The position numbers and the translations under genes were made by a program. From Rhynchopus euleeides (Eukaryota; Euglenozoa; Diplonemea; Diplonemida; Diplonemidae), in contig OY723290.1 of NCBI GenBank assembly GCA_963210315.1, positions 1,240,001 to 1,304,000 on the forward strand: a stretch of DNA of 64,000 nt, written 5' to 3'. Below the pieces are notes generated by a model, which saw only the letters and a program-made list of their open reading frames with translations, made no database searches and was not told the origin of the DNA. Each line of letters begins with the position of its first letter. The stretch's first letter is position 1. Positions 26,356 through 36,533 of the stretch are shown here, in pieces.

Positions 26356-28080
26356 ATGGACGGAGGCAGCCCTGTTGCGTCTTCGCCTGGGGCGCCAGCG
26401 AATCCGCAGAATGACAGCGACAAGACGATTGTCGGGAAGCGGTGGCAAGTTCTCAAGCTGAAGCTGGGCGAGGGGAACTACGGCAAGGTCTACCAGGGGA
26501 AGGACCTCCACACCGGGATGACGGTTGCCGTGAAGGTGACGAACATGCGGAACCTTTCCGACGAGCTGCAGCTGAGGCTTAGAGCCGAGACGGAGATCCT
26601 CGCCAAGGTGAACCACCCCAACATCGTGCAGCTGTACGACCAGCTGCAGAATGGAAAATACCAGCTCCTCATGCTGGAGCATCTCCAGGGGCGTGACCTT
26701 GACAGGGCAATGGTGAAAGGGACGCCTATGCCTGTCCCGCTTGTCCAGCGTCTGTATGGTGATCTGTGCTGTGGCCTGCACGAGATGCACAGGCTGAACA
26801 TCGTCCACCGCGATCTGAAGCCTCACAACCTCCTGCTCTCCAACCCTGACCCAAACCACGCCATCCTGAAGATTGCAGACTTCGGCTTTGCGAGATACCT
26901 CGGAAATGTCAACGACATGGCAAAGACCATCGCAGGCAGCCCCCTCTACATGGCACCCGAGGTGTTGGAGGCTGCCCTGGGCTCCACCTCCAGAGGGTAC
27001 AACGCCAAGGTGGACCTCTTCTCCTCGGGTATCATTCTGTATCAGATGCTGCGCGGGGAGGCGCCGTATATGGGGCTGACCCAGGTGGAGCTGCTGCAGA
27101 AGATGCGGATGAACAAGCGGAAGCCGTTGAATCTCAACCTCGCGACAAACGGGGGCCCCGATAAGGACGGGACAAATTGGGAGGCTGTTGCGGGGCCTGC
27201 GGTGCGGAATGTCCTGGACAGGCTGCTCCAGCCGGACCCCAGCTGGCGGATCGATTCAGCGGAGTTCTTCGGCGACAGCTGGGTTGTCAGCTGTCTCTTT
27301 GCGCGGCAGAACCGAGCAGCGTTGTTCGCCGCTGTTGCAGCGGCGATCGCATCCCTCACTGCGTCGGTGCATGTCAAACATCTCAGCGGGAAGAAGGCGG
27401 CTCAAGCCTGGGAGGCGGTGCAGGAAAGGCTGTCCGCTGCGAATGTGATCTCTGAGGTTGTCGCGCGCATGGCACCCACAGCGCATGTCAACCAAGGGAG
27501 TTTCTGCAGTGCCTCCCATGCCCCTGTCTCCAACGCCTCGATGACGAGCAGTTCGACACAGAGGAGCAACACCTACTGCGAGTCGACAGCTCTGTGCATC
27601 AACAACAGCAGCTTGCCGGGTGTGATGATATCGCTTTACGGCAAGGCGGCAGATCTCTGCACGACGGCGTGGCGTTCGTTGCACTCCGACAAGCCGATCC
27701 TGTTGGAGGTGGTGAGCTTGGAGGACTGGCAGTCTGCTAGGGACAGCCTGCATGCGATGTTCGTCCTCTCTGCCCAGGGTGTGTCGGACCTGCTGTCCAG
27801 CGCCCCCGACCTCGACTGCTTCTATGAGGAGCAGGTTGACTCTGCAGAGCAGATCCTGTTCATGCATGCGAAGGAGGTCTCCCTGCGTGCCTCTGTCGAG
27901 GAGATCATGCACAACGACACGCTTGCCGGGCGGATGTACAAATATGCACTCACGATGATGCGCATTGTCGCAACGGATGCTACCTCATCGGCACACTCCT
28001 CCCATAGGAAAACTGCCCTGCGATGCGCTGACATGCTCACACGTCGCATCAAGCGCACCACAGGGGCTGTCATCAGCTGA
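26356..28080 (+). CDS. Atg1/ULK-like serine/threonine kinase
   Basis: The ATG at 26356 gives 574 residues without introns. The kinase domain spans about residues 30-310: glycine loop GEGNYGKV (38-45), VAVK with Lys60, HRDLKPHN (151-158), DFG (175-177), GSPLYMAPE ending at 202, and a conserved Asp in KVDLFSSGIILYQML. The GSPLYMAPEV block and the HRDLKPHNLLLS-x(n)-LKIADFGFAR spacing fit the Atg1/ULK group. After a Ser/Thr-rich linker (about 395-425), the C-terminal 150 residues are helical and could be the MIT-like repeats that bind Atg13 in Atg1. That would place the protein in autophagy initiation. The kinase call is firm, and the Atg1 assignment is likely but unproven. Confidence 0.85.
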   Translation: MDGGSPVASSPGAPANPQNDSDKTIVGKRWQVLKLKLGEGNYGKVYQGKDLHTGMTVAVKVTNMRNLSDELQLRLRAETEILAKVNHPNIVQLYDQLQNGKYQLLMLEHLQGRDLDRAMVKGTPMPVPLVQRLYGDLCCGLHEMHRLNIVHRDLKPHNLLLSNPDPNHAILKIADFGFARYLGNVNDMAKTIAGSPLYMAPEVLEAALGSTSRGYNAKVDLFSSGIILYQMLRGEAPYMGLTQVELLQKMRMNKRKPLNLNLATNGGPDKDGTNWEAVAGPAVRNVLDRLLQPDPSWRIDSAEFFGDSWVVSCLFARQNRAALFAAVAAAIASLTASVHVKHLSGKKAAQAWEAVQERLSAANVISEVVARMAPTAHVNQGSFCSASHAPVSNASMTSSSTQRSNTYCESTALCINNSSLPGVMISLYGKAADLCTTAWRSLHSDKPILLEVVSLEDWQSARDSLHAMFVLSAQGVSDLLSSAPDLDCFYEEQVDSAEQILFMHAKEVSLRASVEEIMHNDTLAGRMYKYALTMMRIVATDATSSAHSSHRKTALRCADMLTRRIKRTTGAVIS

Positions 28081-29160
28081 AAAAATGGGATTTTGTGTCC
28101 GTTGTGTGTGCGTGTTTTTTATCCTGAAATATTCTGAACCTGCGGGAAGGGGTTGAGTTGATTGTATTACAGTTGCTGTGGGGGCAGGGGGTGGGGGTGG
28201 GGTGGAGTGTGGTGGTTGTTTAAACCATAAAAAAGCGAAGGGGTTTGTTGGGTTTTTCACCGGGGGGGGGGGTGGGTGAGGGAGAGGGGGGAGTGAAAGG
28301 CAAAGAAGACTTGGGGTTGAATGAAAGAATGAAAGATGATAGAGGCTCCGAGAAGGCGGCCTTTCTCACATGCCGTTTTCCTCTGTTTTGGCGCTTGCGC
28401 CAAATGGAGCTTCGGAGAAGCAGCACGCCAGTCGAACAGTTGAGAGAATCGGAGAGAGTGAGATGAGATGGGTCTTCTCATCACGGGGATATTTATTCGG
28501 GCGGAAACGAGCAGAACCCGGGGGGGGGGGGAGGTTGAAGGGCGGCTGAAGACAGCAGAGGCAGGGTGGAGTTGGTTGGGAGAGAGCACCTGCGTCCCAC
28601 CACCACTAACATCTCCTCTGCATTGCCCCCATCGATCCCCCCCCCACAAACAAAGTAACGCCTGGCAATTGGCCTTTCTCCCCCTCCCAAAGGAACAAAC
28701 CTCCTTGTGTCTCTTCTTTCGCAATACCCCCCCCTCCCCCAGCTGTTGCTGTGTGCAATTCAAAATTCAACTCCTTGTGTGTACCTCCCCCCCCCCCCCC
28801 CCACTCCTGCCCAGTGAGTGGGGAGGGGCCAGTTGTGGTTGGTGTACCTGCGGATCGCCCTATCCCCCCCCCCCGGCTTTTTTGCCTGCCCTTATTGGAG
28901 CGACGCCCCCCCTGCTCCTTTACGGGGTCCACTATACCCCCCCCCCCCCCGTCACGGCCATGCATCCAGCCCCGTGCTAGGCGGTGTGGTTGCTGTGTCG
29001 ATGCATCGCCTCAGCACTCATGGCGAATGGTTTATTAGTTTAGTATTGCCTGTTCACATGCATGTGCGCGTGGTGATGGACCGGATCCCCCCCCCCCTGA
29101 CCCCCCCCCATTGTTGTTAGCCCCCATTTAAAACTTTACGTTTTACACGTTTTAAATGTT
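28081..29160 (+). other. homopolymer-rich spacer
   Basis: Many G and C runs of 8-14 bases (for example about 28261, 28510, 28787, 28936, 29089). No gene recognised. Confidence 0.55.
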
Positions 29161-29161
29161 T

Positions 29162-30656
29162 TATTACCGGTCCTGAAACCATTATTACCGGTTTCCTGCA
29201 GAAAGTCCATAAGCCAAGAGGTAATAATAAACCACTTTACGAGACTTAAAGGCGATATTATTGACCATTCGGTAATTAAAAAGTTTTTATCAAAACTAGG
29301 AAATAAAGCAGTCACAGGAATATAGCCTGGGTTTAGTGACTTCATCCATTATTTACACTCAGCTTTCTTATTACCGCAATATTGAGGGCAATAATGGAAA
29401 TCTTTATTTCCTGGAAAAAGCGGCTGGGGGCAGGGGCGGTGTGGGGGCGAGGTCCTGGCCAGTTTGCTTGATCCACATTGCTCCTACTCGCTACAACACT
29501 TCACAGGGGCTAGAGGGCATCACCTCGGCAGGTTGACGTTCAGATCCACAGTCACCCTGCTCTGGCTTGGCGCTCCCGTCGTCGTCCCCTGTGCAGGCTG
29601 GCTTGACATCATGTGCGCGACGTTCCGCTGGTGTGTCGTGGATGCATCAAGGTAGAGCTGCGGCGTCGATTCTCCGCGCCAGCCGAAATGCCTGCGGAGA
29701 TCCATGGTGGACGCGCCGCCATTGGCCGCTGCCAGCGCGGCGGAGCGTCTCATGCTGTGCCCGGTGTATCCCTCCGGGTCCTTTTCCAGGCACAGCGCAA
29801 TCTTCCGTGGCAGCCCGTAGAATTGGTTTCGCCCGATGGGCGAAGCGAGGAACGCGCTGCCGGCCTTGTTGATGCGTCTTGCGACAGGCCCCGTCACGAG
29901 GTCCGACAGAGAGAGGTGGGCCAGATGGGCCTTGAGGACGTCGTAGAACACAGCTTCTTCGTTCAGCATCTTGGGGACCACAAACGACCGTTCAATCGCG
30001 ACGCTTCCCTGCTTTGCACCGTAGAACTTCACGCTGATCTGCTCATCTTGGACGGTGATGTTTTCGATCGACAGGTTGCGGAGTTCAACGCAGCGCATCC
30101 CACCGAAGAAGGCCAGCACCACAAGCGCACGATCCTGCTTGCTCGCCAGCGACCCGGTGCCCTTGTCCATGTAGTCCTGCAGTTCTTGAAAAGAGAAGGT
30201 TTTGGCTTGTTTGGTGGTGTAGCCCTTTGTTTGATTCTTCACGTACTGGTGGAGGCGTGGCATCTTTGTCTTGATCATGTTCCCGTGGACAATCTTGACC
30301 TTGAAGTTGATGATGGAGTAGTAGTTCCAGATTGACGATGCGGCAGAACCCCCCTGCAGCTTGGCCTTGAGATAGCCCTTGATGTGCTTCTCGGAGTAGA
30401 TTGTCTTCATGGAACGAACCCGGGGAGCCTCCTCAGCGACGTACGCCTCGAAGTCAGTCAGTCGATCGGTGTATGCCTTCCTGCTGCGGACTGGCATGAG
30501 GTCACCGTCACTTGATGTGCTGCTGCTGCTGTCGCTGTCATGATCGGCGGCGCGGGGCATGATGTGTGTGATGTTGCGTGATCTGTGGAGGTTGTGGCTC
30601 TGGTACTACGGAGGCTTTCTGCAGGTAACCGATTATAATGGTTTCAGGACCGTTAA
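29162..30656 (-). mobile_element. tyrosine-recombinase (Crypton-like) element with inverted repeats
   Basis: Left repeat 29162-29208 and right repeat 30613-30656 are inverted copies of about 44 bases. Shared blocks are CGGTCCTGAAACCATTAT and CCTGCAGAAAG. Between them lies one intact recombinase ORF on the minus strand (29520-30560) and a 310-base AT-rich 3' region with a GGAAATAAA/TTTATTTCC pair. Classical Cryptons lack long inverted repeats, so these may be subterminal binding sites. Confidence 0.7.
29520..30560 (-). CDS. tyrosine recombinase (Crypton-like integrase)
   Basis: 346 residues from the ATG at 30560. The complete catalytic set is visible: Arg156 in GGMRCVELRNL, Lys183 in the beta-hairpin (FYGAKQG), His268-x-x-Arg271 (GHSMRRSAALAAA), His291/Trp294 (RRHFGWRG) and the nucleophile Tyr303 (PQLYLD). 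The N-terminal 120 residues fit a SAM-like core-binding domain. Such enzymes cut and rejoin DNA through a 3'-phosphotyrosine and move Crypton elements. No key residue is missing, so activity is plausible. The reading frame is AT-richer than the neighbouring host genes. Confidence 0.88.
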   Translation of the reverse strand: MPRAADHDSDSSSSTSSDGDLMPVRSRKAYTDRLTDFEAYVAEEAPRVRSMKTIYSEKHIKGYLKAKLQGGSAASSIWNYYSIINFKVKIVHGNMIKTKMPRLHQYVKNQTKGYTTKQAKTFSFQELQDYMDKGTGSLASKQDRALVVLAFFGGMRCVELRNLSIENITVQDEQISVKFYGAKQGSVAIERSFVVPKMLNEEAVFYDVLKAHLAHLSLSDLVTGPVARRINKAGSAFLASPIGRNQFYGLPRKIALCLEKDPEGYTGHSMRRSAALAAANGGASTMDLRRHFGWRGESTPQLYLDASTTHQRNVAHMMSSQPAQGTTTGAPSQSRVTVDLNVNLPR

Positions 30657-30669
30657 CAAACTACCATAT

Positions 30670-30840
30670 AACCGGTCCTAATTGAGTACTTTCTGGATTT
30701 CGGGAAATTACGTCCCCTCAGCAAGGTACTCGGGTGTTTTTGTTCCCCTCGGGAAGGCCCTCGGGCTTCGCCCTCGGACCTTGCTTCGGGGACGTAATTA
30801 CCCTCAATCCATAAAGTACTTTATTATTACCGGTAATAAA
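30670..30840. repeat. foldback repeat beside the Crypton-like element
   Basis: GAGTACTTTCTGG at the left mirrors AAAGTAC at the right. GAAATTACGTCCCC mirrors GGGGACGTAATT. AGCAAGGT mirrors ACCTTGCT. The centre is a CTCGGGCTTCGCCCTCGG hairpin. GAAATTACGTCC also occurs at about 6502 in the cd5 insertion. Confidence 0.65.
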
Positions 30841-31167
30841 TAGCTATTAAATTAAAACGCGTTTTTGGTGCCCCTGATTTACCCCTTTTTCACTACGCAC
30901 AAACTACGCAATCTGGGGGGGGGGTCTCGCTTTTTGGTCCCCCCCCAGTTTTTTTTGGTCCCCCTTTCTGTGTGGCTACTGAGACAGGACTGGAGGCACT
31001 GCGCTGACCGAGCAAAAAATTATTGCCAGAACTCACTATACACCGTACGAAAGAACGCACGACATGTGGGGCGGGACTCCAGAAACACCTGGGCAAGGTT
31101 GCCCCATGCCCAGAAACACCTGAGAAGGAAGTGAGTTCCAGGAGCCGCGTAGAACACCCTCGAGATT

Positions 31168-31362
31168 GTGAATGATGATACGATCACAGCCTTCAGGGCG
31201 ATGCGAGGTGCCACCCTGAAGGTGGCCCTTGACATCAAGGAGAGCGTCGGCCGAGGGGTCGACGAAAAGCTGAAGAAGGCGCTACTGGCACTGGATCCCG
31301 CGGGGTATACGGAGGTCACCGCCACACAGGCAACCTCCGCTGACAACGTCCAGGAGACTTAA
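31168..31362 (+). CDS. small ORF inside the 30.9-31.7 kb element
   Basis: 64 residues with a protein-like helical stretch (TLKVALDIKESVGRGVDEKLKKALLALDPAGY as an amphipathic segment). There is no match I can name. It is followed directly by a second ORF. It could be a remnant. Confidence 0.3.
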   Translation: MNDDTITAFRAMRGATLKVALDIKESVGRGVDEKLKKALLALDPAGYTEVTATQATSADNVQET

Positions 31363-31372
31363 TGATGCGTTG

Positions 31373-31576
31373 ATGCTTCCACCCGACGAGCTGAAGCAGG
31401 CACCGCGCCAAAGGGCACCCCCAAAGAGACCTGCAAAGACTGCGTCGAAACCCGCACCGAAGGCTGCCAGCGCTGCAGCACCTGAAGAACCTGCAGCACC
31501 TGCAGCACCTGAAGCGCCTGCACCCTCACTGACCCCGGAACAGCAAGAACTCCTTGAGTTTGGGGTCCCGGCATAG
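31373..31576 (+). CDS. Ala/Pro/Lys-rich small ORF
   Basis: 67 residues from the ATG at 31373, with a basic KRPAKTASKPAPKAAS stretch and an APEEPAAPAAPEAPAP repeat. It may be the displaced C-terminus of the preceding ORF. Unknown function. Confidence 0.25.
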   Translation: MLPPDELKQAPRQRAPPKRPAKTASKPAPKAASAAAPEEPAAPAAPEAPAPSLTPEQQELLEFGVPA

Positions 31577-31672
31577 AGACAGAGAATGGCTGAGTAAATC
31601 AAAAAATGAGACCCCCCCCCCTTTTCACTACGCACAAACTACGCAATATGGGGTCGTCAGGGGCACCATAAT

Positions 31673-33138
31673 TTAATTTAAGTTTTAAATTAATTTAAAA
31701 CGGAGTTTAAAACGGGGGTTAAAACAGGGCGTTTCTGTGGTGTTTTCACACCAAAAAAAAATTTTCGGCCAAAAAAAAATTTCCATGCCCCCTGAGGCCC
31801 CCCAGCTCATATTCTGGGTGATTATTCCTGCATTCCTGTCACAGCGGACACATTATTGGTGGAAAATAGGTGGCACTGACGTTGTGGTGAGGGTTGCATC
31901 AATCGCATCGGCATCAGTTGGCACACCCCCTCCGTTGTTCTCAGGAATAATGCAGTTTGACATCAGCATATTTCTGGAGTGTCGAATCTTCATCTTGCAT
32001 CACTCGATGTGCACCCTTTTGAGCTGAATCCATGATACAAAGTCGCAGGTTGAAGGCCGGATCACCATGATGGGGATGGCAATGGACCCAGCGAACTCCA
32101 CCAGCTCCTTCGACAGTCCTGGAAGCACCTTCTGGAAAAGTTGCACAGTTCTAGTTGCCACCTGGAGCCTACCTTTGGCCTGCCCCTCTTTGAGAGGAGC
32201 ATATCTGTATTCCCTTTACTCTCCTATGGACGCCCGACTTCTCTGATCGAGAGAAGCCTACAAAAGGCGTAACCATCCTCGTCATCTATTCTTTGCCTCC
32301 AACTTTCACTTTTGCAGAACGGATCCCGATGAACTCCAAACAGGAAGTGCAGCCAGCTTCATCACGGCTGTGTTCAACAAGACAGCCAGGTGATGTTGTT
32401 GCTGTCAGAACGATGGTTGCAGCACTCGGCTGCGCCCCACCTGGGGTTGCTCTGGCTGTTGCCAAGCTAGTGTTTGGGTCAATTATTGATCACCTAGCCA
32501 TTCTCTCGGCACCCTAATGACCGTGGGTAGGCAGCAGGAACCTGCACTCTGGGGGGACATCATCGATGAGTTTCTTTGAAGAAACCGGCGGCTACCGCTG
32601 GAGTTAAGGTCCGAAGGGGTCAGTACCACGGGCGCCACACCGCTCGTGTTGGGCATCGGGTTTCGGTGAAGGCGGGGGCGCTGAGAAAGCGAAATGTACG
32701 TAACAAGCAATGATCAACCATACACCAGCAAGTCAAACAGGCACCACCGTTGGATCGTTCGTGCACCCGAGTCTGTACTGTACCATCCTGAATCTTTTCT
32801 GGGTGATTGTCAACGATGAGGGCATGAGCTTGCGTCAGGGTGAGCAGAGGAACGGGTTGAGGCCAGGGTGAATGGAGGGTGAAAAGTAGCCCACTTCACC
32901 AGGAGGCGAATTTTCGCAGAAAGCCCTGCCACACAGCTGTGTTTGCCTGATCATGCTCAAAAGGCCTGCAATAGGCTATTTCACACAGGGAATTTGTTCA
33001 CCCATTTGGGACCCCCAGGGAGCCTCAAAATTGGATTTTTTTTGCCGAAGATGGCCTCAGATGGCCCAAAACGACCAATTTTGGGTTCCAGAAAAAAAAT
33101 CGAAAAGTCTCCCCCTATATTTTGCAGGGTTTTTTGCC
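31673..33138 (+). other. AT-rich decayed sequence
   Basis: It contains TTAAATT-type palindromic runs (31670-31720) and fragments that look like old coding DNA without an intact frame. No feature can be named. Confidence 0.45.
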
Positions 33139-33512
33139 GTTTTAAACCCCGTTTTAAATACCGTATACGTAAATATTATGGAACGTAAATATTATGGAAC
33201 GGGCCCATTTTTGGCCGGTCCGTTCCATAATATTTACGTTCCATAATATTTACAGGGCCAGTTGGGGACTCGGTGGTGAGGACGGCTTGCGTCAGGAATC
33301 GCGCGAAAAGTGCACGAGTAGGTCCCGTCAGGGACTCTGTATGCCGTCCGATCACCTGGTCCAAGTCCCCGAGTCGCAGAAAGCCCTGTAAATATTATGG
33401 AACGAAAAAAATCTGGAACGCCAACCCACCAGCGTTCCAAAATATTTACGTTCCATAATATTTACGTTCCAAAATATTTACGTATACGGTAATTTAAAAC
33501 GGCGTTTTAAAC
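33139..33512. mobile_element. foldback element A
   Basis: The ends are inverted over about 45 bases: GTTTTAAA, then CCGTATACGTAAATATTATGG at the left, mirrored at 33469-33512. Inside, GTAAATATTATGGAAC is repeated in both orientations around a GGGCCCATTTTTGGCC centre. No ORF of note. Confidence 0.65.
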
Positions 33513-33906
33513 TTTAAAACGTTTACTGGGGGGGGCAAATACAAGCATACATGCTAATACAAGCATACATGCGAATACAAGCATATTATGAAAATCCGGA
33601 TTTAAATAAAATTTTCAGGCTAATAGAAGCATATATGCTTCTATTAGCCTGGTAGAAAATATTGGGTATTTTTGGGGTTTTTGGGGGGTTTTCCACCACA
33701 AAAATATAAATTTTTCTACCAGGCTAATACAAGCATGTATGCTTGTATTAGCCTGGTCAACAAAAATTGGGTTTTTAGTATGCTTGTATTCGCAGTATAA
33801 TCATTTATAATTTTTCCAGAAAGCCCCGCATTATGCGAGCTGGCACGCTTAATACAAGCATATATGCTTGTATTTGCCCCCCCCAGTAAAACGTTTAAAA
33901 TGTTTA
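33513..33906. mobile_element. foldback element B
   Basis: The terminal block of about 36 bases (AAACGTTT, ACTGGGGGGG, then CAAATACAAGCATA) is inverted at the right end. The interior is packed with AATACAAGCATA and its reverse complement, plus an inverted CTAATAGAAGCATA pair. It abuts element A with no spacer. Confidence 0.65.
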
Positions 33907-36533
33907 AAACTCGGTTTCTAACAACACTGCCCCCCCCCTCCACGCGTGCCCTATCCTGCGTGGTTGGTTGTCGTCCCCCCCCCCCCCCTCCTCCTCCGTC
34001 CTTCGGCTTCTCCGGCCCCCCTCCCCCGGGTATGTGAATATATTTCCCCCCTGATCGTATGTGCAATCAAACCCCCGGAAGATTTCCTTGCATTTTTTCT
34101 GCGGTGTTGGGTCTGAACTGCCCATCCGACCGGGTTGCGGAGTGTTGGTGTTGTGGTCTGTGTGCATTTCACACGGCGCCCCATTCTGTATATTTGGGGG
34201 GAGGGGGGGGGTGTGGAGGAACTATACAATACACTGTGCGGATCGAGAGGGGGCACTTCAACACACCCCCTGACAGCGATTCACTCGGTTGCACTCGGGT
34301 GCGAGGTGCCTTGTTGGAGGGTGCGTGGATATACCGTGAAACCACTTTCCAACCAAAAAAACAGAACCGGCAGACGGACCCCCACCCCCCTTCCCCTCGC
34401 CCGTTAGTTACCCTTTTTACTATTCACAACCCCCCCACCACCACCACCACCACCAACCATTGTGCTATTATTACCCGTGTATCCACAGGCCCACATCCTG
34501 TCCCGATTCACTCTGCATTATTCTGTTCCACCCCTTACCCCCCCCCCCCACCCTACCCCCCAAGAAATATCTGTTTTTCCATCTGATCCTGCCTCGCTCT
34601 TTTTATTGACATATCTCCCCCCCCCCTTCCCACACGCCACCTCACACATGCGCACATCCTCTCCCACCCCACCCTCCCTCCCGCGAGACGGGTTTGCGGG
34701 TTTGCGCGAAGGTTCTATTTTGCTACACCTGACCGCCGTTTCTTCTGCAGTGAATTCTGGAGAGGTACGTCTCTCCTGCTGGGTTGCAAGGCATTGCAGC
34801 CCCATATTTTTCTTCAGTTTCAAAGGATGTGTGTGTGGGTGTGTGTGGGTGATTCTTTTTCCGGCAGTGCGGGTCGTTCTCGGTCCTTTGGTGATGACCA
34901 TCCGGATGGCCCCGGCTTCTCTTGTTGCGACGGCGGGTTGCATCTTTTTTTTTGCTTTGCAGCCTCGTTGTTCCTGCGAGGAGAGTGGGGACATCCCCCT
35001 CACCCCGTCCCGGATTGTATCCAGGTCGGAGAGGGGGGGGGGCAGCCATCGTTGTTTCCGTTATTGACTTTTTGCCCGTTCAGACAAATGCAAAGGGCGC
35101 AAAACCGATAAAAAAATCCAACTAAATGATGCCGCTGTTTGCAGGTCTCGAAGCTGGGGGCTGCTGAGCAGATTTGGTTGAATAGGCCATTGCGCAGCCC
35201 ACGCCCCAACAAACTCCCCGCCCAGCCTAAGAATACGTGCGCTGCTGGAGACAACTTTACCTAGCAAAGTTGGACGGAGACACGTGGTGAGGCCCGGGCG
35301 GGGCTGAGGGACGATGGGCAGGCTTTAGTGAGTGTGGGCGTGTTGGACCTCTAGCCTCTTGCCTTCGGGAGCGAGTGGGCGGGGGGGAGTCGGGGTTAGG
35401 GTGGTACACAGCAGCGTGTCCTTGGGGAGGGGGGTGGTGGTGGTGGTGTGTTCTGAGAAACGTCCCCACGATTCGGGAGAGGTGAGTTTCGTGCTATGTT
35501 TTATTTCAAACGAGTGCAGAGGCACGGCACAATCTGCCTCTTCCAGACAGACTGCGGACCGGCATTCGGTAGCCTGCACACATGACAACGTGGTGTGCAT
35601 GTTGCATTCACACACTCAACAACATGTGGAGTGTATGCCTGAAATACGACTGCAGATCCGCAGGTCGTTTGGCTTGGTGTGTTTATGGTTGTGACTCACC
35701 ACACGTTCTCGAGGAAAATATAGCACATCACCCGCGAATATCCCTCGGCGGACTGAAGGGAAAGCCGCAGCGGTGCGCCTTGCAGGGCGAGAGGGGGGGA
35801 GGCAATCTGTTTTTCGTTTGTGAGTGCCGCGTCGCCACACTCCCCACACGGGGCGGTCAGCCACATCTATCTCATACGGTGGGGTGGTGGGACGTGGTTC
35901 CCACTACCCCAACATATACATACACATGCGCAGCCCCAGGCGCCTCACGTCTCACACACCCTGCCAAACCTTGTAGGTTGGCGTGGGCTGTGTCCACTCG
36001 AGCTGCTTCAGGGGCGTCTTCTGAGCAGATTACATTTGATGATCTTCTTCGCGCAGCACTGTGGTTTACTCTCTCCCAACCCAATAACACCAGCCGGCTC
36101 GCCTGTGATGTGGGTCCTCACGCCAGGAGCCTGCCTGTAGTTGGTGGGTGGGTCGCGAGTTGGGGTGGATCACATGTGCGGCCGGGGGCTTGCCCGAGAG
36201 AGATGACTGGCTGCGAGGGCGGGTGATGGTGGGGGGGGGGGGGGGGGGCGGAATTGGGGGGTGACAAGGGCCAGGTCAAGAAGTGTGCCCCAAGGGGTGT
36301 TGCTGGCTGGGCCCTCCCTGACGTCGGTTCTGCGACATGCCGGGGCTGCTCTCCTTCCCCCCGCCCCCCCCCCCCCCCAAATTAGAGCGAATTGTCCCCA
36401 CGCTTCTCTCGCGTCATGCCCCCGGACCCCCTACCCCTGGCGGTTACTCACGCCCAGGAGAGCCGACAACACGCCGACCTGCCCACACAACCACCCCTCA
36501 CCCAGGATCATTTTCCACCGATAGAAGAGTCAG
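33907..36533 (+). other. 2.6-kb region without a recognised gene
   Basis: It holds C/G homopolymer runs, a (CCA)n tract near 34433 and several overlapping ORFs of 60-210 codons. None has family motifs, and their compositions are skewed. A short two-exon gene cannot be excluded around 35080-35265, where CTGTTTGCAG resembles a 3' splice site. Confidence 0.45.

Larger units (their letters stand above)
30866..31672. mobile_element. small unclassified element with short inverted and direct repeats
   Basis: GGTGCCCCTGA at 30866-30876 is inverted at 31658-31668. A run of about 26 bases beginning TTTTCACTACGCACAAACTA is repeated in direct orientation at about 30887 and 31621, each next to a G or C homopolymer. 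Two short ORFs lie between. No transposase is visible, so the element is nonautonomous or eroded. Confidence 0.45.

Noticed and set aside
34059-36226. Several 100-210-codon ORFs at 34-36 kb
   Set aside because: They overlap in all frames with biased composition and no motif. No support for any one.
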